From the NCBI GenBank assembly GCA_001717015.1, contig MAGV01000050.1:3456-11104 (forward strand): a stretch of 7,649 nt of DNA, in the 5' to 3' direction. This document shows, piece after piece, positions 1 through 6,054 of this stretch. Position 1 is the first letter of the stretch. The number at the start of each line of letters is the position of its first letter. Below the pieces are notes generated by a model. It saw only the letters and a list, made by a program, of their open reading frames with translations, did not search any database and was not told where the DNA came from. Origin of the DNA: Candidatus Methanosuratincola petrocarbonis (ex Vanwonterghem et al. 2016) (lineage in GTDB: Archaea > Thermoproteota > Methanomethylicia > Methanomethylicales > Methanomethylicaceae). Made by a program: the position numbers and the translations under genes.

Positions 1-18
1 GAGGGTAGGTGTGGGGAA

Positions 19-1374
19 ATGGTAGGCGCGAAAGGTCGGAGGAGCAGAGAACACGCGCGGGTTGCCGACGTGGTCCTCAACACGTACAGGGCTGACCAGG
101 TCGAGGTGTCCGTGTCAACAGCCGATACCTACCTTACGAGGTTCGCCAACTCCGAGATCCACCAGAACACGGGCGAGCACGCGACCGAGGTGGTAGTGAG
201 GGCGGTCTTCGGCCAAAGGGTCGGCGTTGCTTCGACGACCGGGTTGGACCGGGAATCGGTGGAGGCAGCGGTGAGGCGCGCGGAAGAGATAGCGAAATTG
301 CAGCCCGAGAACCCGGGGTTCCCGGGCCTCCCCGGGCCTTCCGGCTACGGGCATGTCGATGGGTACTCAGAAGCCACCGCCTCGTTTTCACCTGAAGAGA
401 GGGCAAGCGGAGCCGGCGAAATCTGCAGGCTTGCCGTCGCGAGCGGCCTGGTAGCCTCCGGCTCGTTTTCGACGGGGGCTTTCGAGATCCTGGTGGCGAA
501 TTCCCGGGGGCTCCTGGCTGAGACGTGTTTCACAAAGGCGAACCTCCTTACCGTTGTTATGTCGTCTTCAGGCTCCGGTTACGCAGAGCGCTACTCGACA
601 CGCGTTGAGGACATAGATCCCCGTGCAGTTGCGAAAGAGGCTGTGGAAGGCTGCCTCGCCGATGCTAACCCGGGCGAAATCGAGCCCGGAGAGTATGAGG
701 CGGTGTTCGAGGAGTACGCTGTCGCGGACATGCTGCAGATGCTGTCGTACATGGGCTTCGGCGCTCTTGCGTACCAGGAGGGGCGCAGCTTCATGTCGGG
801 GAACCTCGGACAGAGGATAACCGGGCCCAACATCACCATCTGGGACGACGGGCTCGATCCGGGCGGTATCCCCCTGCCGTTTGACACGGAGGGCGTGCCC
901 AAACAAAAGGTGGTGTTCATTGAAAACGGCGTCGCCCGGGGGGTTGTGTATGACTCGTACACGGCGGCGCGCGAAGGGCGGGCATCAACAGGCCATGCCG
1001 TGTCGCCTCTCCCGTCGTTCGGGCCTTTCGCGGTCAACCTGTTCATGGCCGGAGGCAACTCCAGTTTGCCGGAAATGATCGCCAGCACGAAACGGGGGGT
1101 CTACGTAAAGCGGCTACACTACACCAACCCCGTTCATCCCATAAAATCGCTCCTGACAGGGATGACGAGAGACGGCGCGTTCCTCATTGAGAACGGCAAG
1201 ATCGTCCGTCCCGTGAAAAACCTCAGGTTTACCGAGAGCATCCTCGGCGCGTTGTCCTCGGCGGACCTCATCTCCAGGGAGACGAAGCTGCTGCCGCTGT
1301 TCTCCGTGGGCGGCGTAAGGGCTCCTGCGATAAAGGTGGCCAAGTTCACGTTCACGGGCGTTACCGAGTATTGA
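19..1374 (+). CDS. pmbA: PmbA/TldE-like TldD/PmbA family protein
   Basis: This 451-residue protein belongs to the TldD/PmbA family. E. coli TldD and TldE (PmbA) form a cytoplasmic complex that degrades unfolded peptides and matures microcin B17. The best support is the C-terminal family signature at about residues 382-408 (TRDGAFLIENGKIV, then PVKNLRF), together with the full family length (E. coli PmbA has about 450). No HExxxH zinc motif is visible, so this is the non-catalytic PmbA/TldE type rather than TldD. It probably needs a TldD partner, which may lie just left of the window: one frame of the first 25 bases ends in TAG at 23-25, overlapping this ATG as in a coupled operon, but that is too short to prove. 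The start has only a purine-rich stretch (GTGGGGAA) before it. Base composition is clearly more GC-rich than the convergent operon, so it is probably ancestral chromosome. A role in the RiPP pathway is possible but not shown. Confidence 0.9.
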   Translation: MVGAKGRRSREHARVADVVLNTYRADQVEVSVSTADTYLTRFANSEIHQNTGEHATEVVVRAVFGQRVGVASTTGLDRESVEAAVRRAEEIAKLQPENPGFPGLPGPSGYGHVDGYSEATASFSPEERASGAGEICRLAVASGLVASGSFSTGAFEILVANSRGLLAETCFTKANLLTVVMSSSGSGYAERYSTRVEDIDPRAVAKEAVEGCLADANPGEIEPGEYEAVFEEYAVADMLQMLSYMGFGALAYQEGRSFMSGNLGQRITGPNITIWDDGLDPGGIPLPFDTEGVPKQKVVFIENGVARGVVYDSYTAAREGRASTGHAVSPLPSFGPFAVNLFMAGGNSSLPEMIASTKRGVYVKRLHYTNPVHPIKSLLTGMTRDGAFLIENGKIVRPVKNLRFTESILGALSSADLISRETKLLPLFSVGGVRAPAIKVAKFTFTGVTEY

Positions 1375-1619
1375 GGGCCATTTGTCCCTTGCCGCCATGT
1401 GGTTTTCCCTTCTCTATCACGGGGGACTGGACACTTGCTCCCGAGTCAGCACTGTTCATCCCGTCTTCCGTACGAAAGTAACGGCAGCGTGTGCGATCGA
1501 CGATGAGGAGCGCCTGGTGTTATGCCGGCATCCCGTACGTCAGTCGCCTTCATGGTGTTCCTTCCTGTTCCACGTACATTAGCTACTCGCTCTTCCTTGG
1601 GGAATGCTTAAACATCTTC
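1375..1619. other. Convergent intergenic spacer with possible gene remnant
   Basis: This spacer separates the plus-strand pmbA-like gene from the end of the minus-strand operon. I see no strong hairpin followed by a T-run for either direction, so no terminator is called. A perfect 10-bp palindrome, ATGCCGGCAT, lies at 1522-1531. On the plus strand, 1478-1582 is open and encodes a stretch with VTAACAIDDEERLVLCRHP. This faintly resembles the first strand of a Nudix hydrolase, but it runs into a stop before any Nudix box. It has no convincing start or ribosome-binding site and may be a decayed fragment or chance. Confidence 0.4.
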
Positions 1620-2402
1620 TCAACGGACAGACCGATAGAATAGGTGCGATGCGACTACAGAAGCCGCTGCAGCAAGCAGGACCATGAGGGCCAGGGAGCG
1701 GAATGCTGCTGAGATTGCCATATCGGGCTGCAACATCATCGAACGAAGGGCGCTTGACGCCATGTTTATTGGATTGACTAGCGCTATGGCCCTTAACCAA
1801 TGGGGGGCGGCTTCAACGGGGTAGAAAACGGACGAGGTGAAAACCAACGGAAGGATAAGTGCATTGATGACTATATTGAACATCTCCTGCCTGACTATGA
1901 CTGAGGACAGTGCACAGAAAACCATGCCAACGAACCAGGTGAAGACGGCTACTTCACACATGGCTACGAGCACTCTGGCTGGTCCGCATGCCAGCTTCGT
2001 GCCAAGAAGCGATCCAACCAGTAGAAGCGTTCCGGTGTACAGGAGGGTTTGCAAGACTACGGATCCCACGTTAGACGCAAGGATAAGCCACCGGCGGATA
2101 GGGAGAGCGAACAAAGTTTCGAGTTCCCCAGTCATCCGGTCAACGTAGATCGGCGTTCCGGCATGCACCCCTTTGTGCCAGGCAGCAATCGCAAGTATGC
2201 CCGGAAGAATGAAAGAGGTATAGTCTAAAGGTCTTCCGCCGTATTGGACAGGCGGCACGATCTTGACCATAACCTGGCCGAAAATCAGCAAATAGGCAGT
2301 TGGCTCCAGAATGGGGATGATGATGCTGTGCGACGAACTCAGAAAGAGACGCCACTGCCTGTAAGCCATGCCCAACAGTTCACGGGCTCTCAAGGCCGTC
2401 AC
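1620..2402 (-). CDS. ABC-2 type transporter permease (DrrB/NodJ-like)
   Basis: This 260-residue integral membrane protein has about six hydrophobic segments, near residues 24-46, 62-80, 105-133, 143-169, 174-194 and 235-256. Two features are typical of ABC-2 permeases: TGELETLFALPIRRW (91-105) in the cytoplasmic loop after the second helix, and the region with SVFYP and VNPIN (191-213) before the last helix. It would pair with the ATPase encoded immediately upstream. In this context the likely cargo is the matured peptide (export or self-protection); the sequence does not show the substrate. The GTG start at 2402 overlaps the ATPase stop by 23 nt. An in-frame TTG at 2393, preceded by AAGGGTGA, is an alternative start. 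It is the last gene of the operon. Confidence 0.9.
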   Translation of the reverse strand: MTALRARELLGMAYRQWRLFLSSSHSIIIPILEPTAYLLIFGQVMVKIVPPVQYGGRPLDYTSFILPGILAIAAWHKGVHAGTPIYVDRMTGELETLFALPIRRWLILASNVGSVVLQTLLYTGTLLLVGSLLGTKLACGPARVLVAMCEVAVFTWFVGMVFCALSSVIVRQEMFNIVINALILPLVFTSSVFYPVEAAPHWLRAIALVNPINMASSALRSMMLQPDMAISAAFRSLALMVLLAAAASVVASHLFYRSVR

Positions 2403-3360
2403 CCTTTCCGGCTTCTTCTTGGGACACTGAGCCCACCTGTGTCTGGCCGATCAAGCTTAGATACACGTCTTGAAACTTAGGTGGCATAACTCTCAAGGAC
2501 CTCACCACGGTACCGCTGTTTGCCAGTATCTCCAGTACTCGCGGAAGGGTCCATTGAGCGTGTCTCATACGAAGGGTCAAGACGTTTCCCCGGATTTCCG
2601 ATTCTACATCCATACCCAGTAATTCCTCCAACGGAGTCGTCAACGCTGATCCAACTTCGATTTCAACCTCTGTCTTCCCCATCTCCTGAAGGAGTCCCTT
2701 GACGCTCCCGGACGCCACGACTACACCGTTGTTGATGAGGATGAGGTCGTCACACAAGGCTTCCACTTCGTCCATAGAGTGGGTGCTAATAAACGTGGTG
2801 GCACCCGATTGGCGCACCAGGTGTGCGAGTTGCTCCCAAAACTCCAGTCTCGCGCTGGGATCTAAGCCGACGCTGGGCTCATCGAGAAAGTAGCATTGGG
2901 CCTGGCATGCAAGAACGCGGGCGACCTGAGCTCTTCGACGAAGGCCCCCTGAGAGTTGCTCACACCTGAGGCTTGCGAATTTGCTTAGCCCGAAGACGTC
3001 TATAGCCCAAGAGGTTCTCCGGCGGGCCTCCCGCCATGAAAGGCCGCGCAAAAGCAGGTACACAAGTATGTTATCTCTTACCGAAAGGTAGTGATTGAGC
3101 CAGACGCTCTGCGGTACTACTGCTACGGCTCGCCTGACTAGCATGGGCTCACGGATTATATCGTGACCGCAAACCGACGCCCTCCCATAGTCAGGCCTGA
3201 TCACCGTTGTCAGAATCCTTAGCGTTGTCGTCTTGCCTGCGCCGTTTGGTCCCAGTAATGCCACTACCCGCCCAGGCTCCACTAAGAAGGAAACCCCGTT
3301 AACTGCATTAATGTTCCTATATCGTTTCTCAAGATCTGCACACCAGATGGCTGTCCCCAT
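2380..3360 (-). CDS. ABC transporter ATP-binding protein (DrrA-like)
   Basis: This 326-residue nucleotide-binding subunit powers the ABC-2 permease encoded after it. All ATPase motifs are visible: Walker A GPNGAGKTT (37-45), Q-loop glutamine at 84, signature LSGG (136-139), Walker B ending FLDEP (158-162), D-loop GLDPS, and switch histidine in STHS (194). The last 100 or so residues form an extra domain like the C-terminal region of DrrA-type ATPases of drug and peptide exporters. I chose the ATG at 3360 because AGGAGGA (3367-3373) sits six bases before it. The frame stays open to 3399 but those upstream residues lack such a site. The start overlaps the peptidase gene by 32 nt and the stop overlaps the permease start by 23 nt, indicating coupled translation. 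Confidence 0.93.
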   Translation of the reverse strand: MGTAIWCADLEKRYRNINAVNGVSFLVEPGRVVALLGPNGAGKTTTLRILTTVIRPDYGRASVCGHDIIREPMLVRRAVAVVPQSVWLNHYLSVRDNILVYLLLRGLSWREARRRTSWAIDVFGLSKFASLRCEQLSGGLRRRAQVARVLACQAQCYFLDEPSVGLDPSARLEFWEQLAHLVRQSGATTFISTHSMDEVEALCDDLILINNGVVVASGSVKGLLQEMGKTEVEIEVGSALTTPLEELLGMDVESEIRGNVLTLRMRHAQWTLPRVLEILANSGTVVRSLRVMPPKFQDVYLSLIGQTQVGSVSQEEAGKGDGLESP

Positions 3361-4066
3361 CCTGCGTCCTCCTAAGAACGGCAATTGCCTCGACAGCACG
3401 TAAGGCCTTTAATGCCATCCGAAAGAAGTGCTCGTCAAGTGTCAAGCCTTCTAACAGGTACCGCTGGATCTCAGGGTGCAGATGTTCGGCTGTGCGTTCG
3501 ATGACGAAATCTCTGATATCTCGGGGAGAGGGCTCCAAGGGTTCCAGCGGAAATCTTACACACGCTCTCACCACAACCTCGGACAACGTAGAGATCACAG
3601 TGTCCCCTGGGCCAGTCCGTTCCGTAGATCTTGACAGTCGTCGGTAAGTCGTTCGCTGTAGCATTGGGTTGAAAACCAAGTGGGCACATTCATGAGCGAC
3701 TATTCCATGAAGGCTCTCAGGTTGTTTGATATCTAGCCCGGAGCACCAAATCTCTACTGAGTTATCTTCAGGGAAAGCTTGTCCGCCGACCCGGTCAGGA
3801 GGTCCAGGGACAGGATATACGGATACGATCACTTGCGGCCTGCCTGCCAGAAGAAAAACAGGAGCCAATAGCCGGGCTATAGCTGCGCCGTGCTCCGGCA
3901 GGCTGAGGATATCCATCCATCCCTTCATCTCTACCAACACACCACTCAAAGCCCGGGCAGAAATACCTAGACCCCATCGCTCAAGCGCGTTGCGGATTCT
4001 CGTAGACGAGAGACCCACGTATATCTTACAGGTTGGTATGTTTGGTAGCAATATGGAGGCTCTCAT
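3329..4066 (-). CDS. Putative zinc metallopeptidase (HECAH motif)
   Basis: This 245-residue protein matches no family I can name. Its key feature is H125-E-C-A-H129 in GIVAHECAHLVFN, a standard HExxH zinc-binding and catalytic motif in a helix-like context. A glutamate at 163, within LSEVVVRA 34 residues after the second histidine, is well placed as the third zinc ligand, as in gluzincins. No signal peptide or clear membrane helix is seen, so it is probably cytoplasmic. Its place between the PqqD-like gene and the ABC exporter genes suggests it removes the precursor leader; that is inference. The start is uncertain. ATG 4066 overlaps the PqqD-like gene by 41 nt with only a weak GAGG before it. 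TTG 4075 adds three residues, and GTG at residue 17 would remove the overlap. Confidence 0.75.
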   Translation of the reverse strand: MRASILLPNIPTCKIYVGLSSTRIRNALERWGLGISARALSGVLVEMKGWMDILSLPEHGAAIARLLAPVFLLAGRPQVIVSVYPVPGPPDRVGGQAFPEDNSVEIWCSGLDIKQPESLHGIVAHECAHLVFNPMLQRTTYRRLSRSTERTGPGDTVISTLSEVVVRACVRFPLEPLEPSPRDIRDFVIERTAEHLHPEIQRYLLEGLTLDEHFFRMALKALRAVEAIAVLRRTQDGDSHLVCRS

Positions 4067-4298
4067 ATTCCTCAAGCAGCTTCCTCACATCCTCCACTAT
4101 GGCTCTAGCTTCCACAGAGTACAAGCCAGCAAGCAGTTCGGCTATCTGGTCCGATGTGCGACTATCCATCAGTTCTAGAACCTTACCGGCAACATGATTC
4201 ACAACGTGAACTAGCCCTAGCGCGGGGTTCTCAACCACAGCATTCTCCTCGTCTAACCATAATAGGGATACCCCTTCAGCTCGCTTGAACTGAACCAT
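4026..4298 (-). CDS. PqqD-like RiPP recognition element protein
   Basis: This 90-residue stand-alone protein has the PqqD fold pattern: an N-terminal beta-rich part (residues about 10-30, with LLWLDEENAVVENP), then LGLVHVVNHVAGKVLELMDS (27-46), which matches the usual position where a hydrophobic strand leads into the first helix. A helical half follows with TSDQIAELL and IVEDVRKLLEEY. PqqD-family proteins bind leader peptides of RiPP precursors and present them to rSAM enzymes. Here the likely ligand is the leader of the 40-residue peptide encoded at 5899-6021. The ATG at 4298 is preceded by GGAGGTAGAAGG, the inner AGAAGG being well spaced. The start overlaps the stop of the B12-type rSAM gene by 23 nt, so the two are probably coupled and work together. 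Family assignment is by pattern; the family is diverse. Confidence 0.8.
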   Translation of the reverse strand: MVQFKRAEGVSLLWLDEENAVVENPALGLVHVVNHVAGKVLELMDSRTSDQIAELLAGLYSVEARAIVEDVRKLLEEYESLHIATKHTNL

Positions 4299-5796
4299 GA
4301 CAGCCTTCTACCTCCGTTCTGACGGCATCACATAGGGCCATGCAGTCATCAAGTGTTTTGGCCGACAGGATCGAGTTGATTATCCGCTCTCTGAACATCT
4401 GGAGCCGTATAGTGAGTGCAGAACGATATAGGGGGCTCGCTGTTTCCTCCCGGTTTGTCCACCTCGGCAACAATGAAGAGGAGTATAACTCTAACGCCCT
4501 TAGCACTTCTGTTACACGTGGGTCAGGAACGTCGTAGTCATACCACTTGTAGTCGCCACGTAGCTTCCGATCAGCAAGTAGATGTCGCTCTATAACAGTA
4601 CCCGAATAAACCCGCAGGCGCCTCATAAGTAGGCTGATTGCTCCAGGCAGATTAACTTCCAGAAGAAACCGAAGATTCCCCTGAAGCTCTTCCAGCGTCA
4701 ACCAAGGGGTAATGCTAATGAAGCCTGGGCTGACTCTGATCCCAAGTCGCCTCAGGATATCTATGGCCCTGGTATTGTGCTCCACAGTAAGGCCTTTTCC
4801 GAGTCTACTGAGTGAAGAATCTACGCCCGCCTCAAGTCCGAGAAATACGCTCTCTAAGCCAGCAGCCTTAAGGTCGGAGAATAGGCTTTCCTCAACGTCT
4901 CCAGCCCTACAGCTAAGACTGAACTTAACGTCACCAAGTCTCTTCAGCATCCAGACAATTCTCTGTACCCTAGAGACTCCTCTACTGCCAGGGCCAATGA
5001 ATTGATCGTCCACAAAGCAGAAAGTCCTAATACCGTATTGCTCTCCTATGGCTTTAATCTCGGTCACTATCGAATCGGGAGTTCGCCCTCGCCATTTTGG
5101 CCCAGGAGAAAGCGCATAGAAAGAACGCACACTGCAAAACGTACATCCGCCGTAGCAACCGCGACTTCCTGACACGTGGGCCTCCCTCACCTCGCTTCCT
5201 CGGTCTTTCATGAGGTACTGCAACACGTCTCTAGCAGGAAAAGGGAGTGTATCAAGTCGACTGATTAGGGGCCTGGAGCTGAACTCGTGGTCGCGCAGCG
5301 CAGCGCCCTTGACTGGTTCCAATTTGCCGGTTTGCACAAGGCATTCAGTAAGGTCCAGCATGGTGAGTTCGCCCTCACCAACGATCACGGCATCGACTGA
5401 AGGGAAATCTTTCAGAACCTGGGCAGCGTTAAAGGCGACAAAGTGCCCGCCTACAACCACAATTGTGCTTGGCTCTGCTTTCTTGATAGCGGTCGCTAAT
5501 TCGAAACCAGCTAGCGCGTCCTCCTGAAAGGGAACCGAGATACCGACTATCTTGGGTCGGAAATCCAAGATAGTGTAGGCTCCTTCATCTAAAAGGCTTC
5601 GTTCCTCCCCCGAGATTCGATCCTGGTGGACAATGTCGGGCTGCATCGAAGGTAGTTCAACCGGGACAATCGCCACTTCGAAGCCTGTCTTCCGAAGGAC
5701 TGACGCAATGTATCCGAGGCCCAGATGCTCGTTTGCCAGCGGAAACCCTGACTTGATATCACGCACAACCCATGTCAAGACAATCAAATGGGACAC
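4276..5796 (-). CDS. B12-binding-domain radical SAM enzyme
   Basis: This 506-residue protein has two domains. Residues about 1-165 resemble a cobalamin-binding Rossmann domain: LGLGYIASVLRKTGFEV (26-42), KIVGISV, VVVGGHFV (113-120), and VDAVIVGEGE (134-143). No DxHxxG motif is seen, so any cobalamin would lack that lower histidine ligand, as is common among rSAM members. The rSAM core begins near 205 with Cys214, Cys218 and Cys221 (CYGGCTFC), the CxxxCxxC motif that holds the [4Fe-4S] cluster cleaving SAM. This family includes methyltransferases acting on unactivated carbon and other C-C or ring-forming enzymes; in RiPP clusters they commonly C-methylate precursors. Which reaction occurs here cannot be read from sequence. 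GTG 5796 follows AAGGAG by eight bases. TTG 5787, eight bases after AGGAGG, is an equally good alternative and would lose three residues. Confidence 0.92.
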   Translation of the reverse strand: MSHLIVLTWVVRDIKSGFPLANEHLGLGYIASVLRKTGFEVAIVPVELPSMQPDIVHQDRISGEERSLLDEGAYTILDFRPKIVGISVPFQEDALAGFELATAIKKAEPSTIVVVGGHFVAFNAAQVLKDFPSVDAVIVGEGELTMLDLTECLVQTGKLEPVKGAALRDHEFSSRPLISRLDTLPFPARDVLQYLMKDRGSEVREAHVSGSRGCYGGCTFCSVRSFYALSPGPKWRGRTPDSIVTEIKAIGEQYGIRTFCFVDDQFIGPGSRGVSRVQRIVWMLKRLGDVKFSLSCRAGDVEESLFSDLKAAGLESVFLGLEAGVDSSLSRLGKGLTVEHNTRAIDILRRLGIRVSPGFISITPWLTLEELQGNLRFLLEVNLPGAISLLMRRLRVYSGTVIERHLLADRKLRGDYKWYDYDVPDPRVTEVLRALELYSSSLLPRWTNREETASPLYRSALTIRLQMFRERIINSILSAKTLDDCMALCDAVRTEVEGCHGSVQAS

Positions 5797-5816
5797 CTCC
5801 TGCTCTCCTTCTGTTT

Positions 5817-5832
5817 CTAGGGCTGCGGCAGT
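5817..5832 (+). repeat. 16-bp inverted repeat, copy at B12-rSAM side
   Basis: CTAGGGCTGCGGCAGT here is the exact reverse complement of 6039-6054. The match stops abruptly at both ends. In the minus-strand transcript it lies between the precursor stop and the B12-type rSAM gene, seven bases before the AAGGAG of that gene. Confidence 0.9.
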
Positions 5833-5898
5833 TCCCGTTTAGCCAGTGAGTGCTTTCTTGTCTCGACGGAGCAAGGAAATGCCTACTCGCCTATGCAA

Positions 5899-6021
5899 TC
5901 AGCACGCTGCTTTCCAGGTCACTTGAGTCCAAAGCAATCCGTCATACATTACTTCCTTTTCGAAGTTACGGAGCTGTGCCGTTGTGTATGTTGCAAGGAT
6001 GCGAGGGACGACGTACCTCAC
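5899..6021 (-). CDS. Putative RiPP precursor peptide (40 aa)
   Basis: This 40-residue peptide lies between the two rSAM genes. The GTG start at 6021 has a near-perfect Shine-Dalgarno, AAGGAGGTG at 6027-6035, with seven bases between AGGAGG and GTG. The N-terminus shows Y3-V-V-P6-R-I8. A YxxPxL pattern in lasso-peptide leaders is the contact site for the PqqD-like recognition protein, and a PqqD-like gene is present in this operon. The middle is charged and helix-like (AQLRNFEKEV). The C-terminal part, from about residue 25 (MYDGLLW, TQV, TWKAAC), carries Trp31, Trp36, Lys37 and terminal Cys40, all plausible targets for rSAM chemistry. There is no double-Gly cleavage site and no Ser/Thr/Cys-rich core. 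A perfect inverted repeat encloses the gene. The frame is open back to an ATG at 6132 inside the SPASM gene, but that start has no comparable site. Gene call good; precursor role inferred; core boundary unknown. Confidence 0.82.
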   Translation of the reverse strand: MRYVVPRILATYTTAQLRNFEKEVMYDGLLWTQVTWKAAC

Positions 6022-6026
6022 GGAAC

Positions 6027-6035
6027 CACCTCCTT
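6027..6035 (-). promoter_or_regulatory. Strong ribosome-binding site of precursor gene
   Basis: The minus strand reads AAGGAGGTG, nine bases complementary to the 16S rRNA 3' end, followed by GTTCC and the GTG start. It fixes the start of the 40-residue peptide and suggests high translation, as expected for a precursor made in excess over its enzymes. It begins three bases after the upstream inverted-repeat copy, so pairing of that repeat could affect access to it. Confidence 0.85.
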
Positions 6036-6038
6036 GTG

Positions 6039-6054
6039 ACTGCCGCAGCCCTAG
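6039..6054 (-). repeat. 16-bp inverted repeat, copy at SPASM side
   Basis: Read on the minus strand this is CTAGGGCTGCGGCAGT, identical to the plus strand at 5817-5832. It contains the TAG stop codon of the SPASM gene (6051-6053). The two copies bracket 206 nt that contain the precursor gene and its ribosome-binding site and nothing else recognisable. Confidence 0.9.

Noticed and set aside
1382..1582. 66-codon plus-strand ORF after the pmbA-like gene
   Set aside because: The TTG start has no ribosome-binding site and only part of the translation faintly recalls a Nudix N-terminus. Kept only as a possible remnant.
5854..5879. Imperfect hairpin after the precursor stop (minus strand TTTCCTTGCTCC / GAGACAAGAAA) as an attenuator
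   Set aside because: It needs two bulges to give about nine pairs, is poor in GC and lacks a T-run, so it is not convincing as a terminator. The nearby 16-bp perfect repeat is the stronger structure.
5899..6021. Lasso peptide precursor
   Set aside because: The YxxPxI leader pattern fits, but there is no lasso cyclase (asparagine-synthetase-like) gene in the window and the peptide lacks the usual T/G before the core and a suitably placed Asp/Glu for ring closure after such a site.
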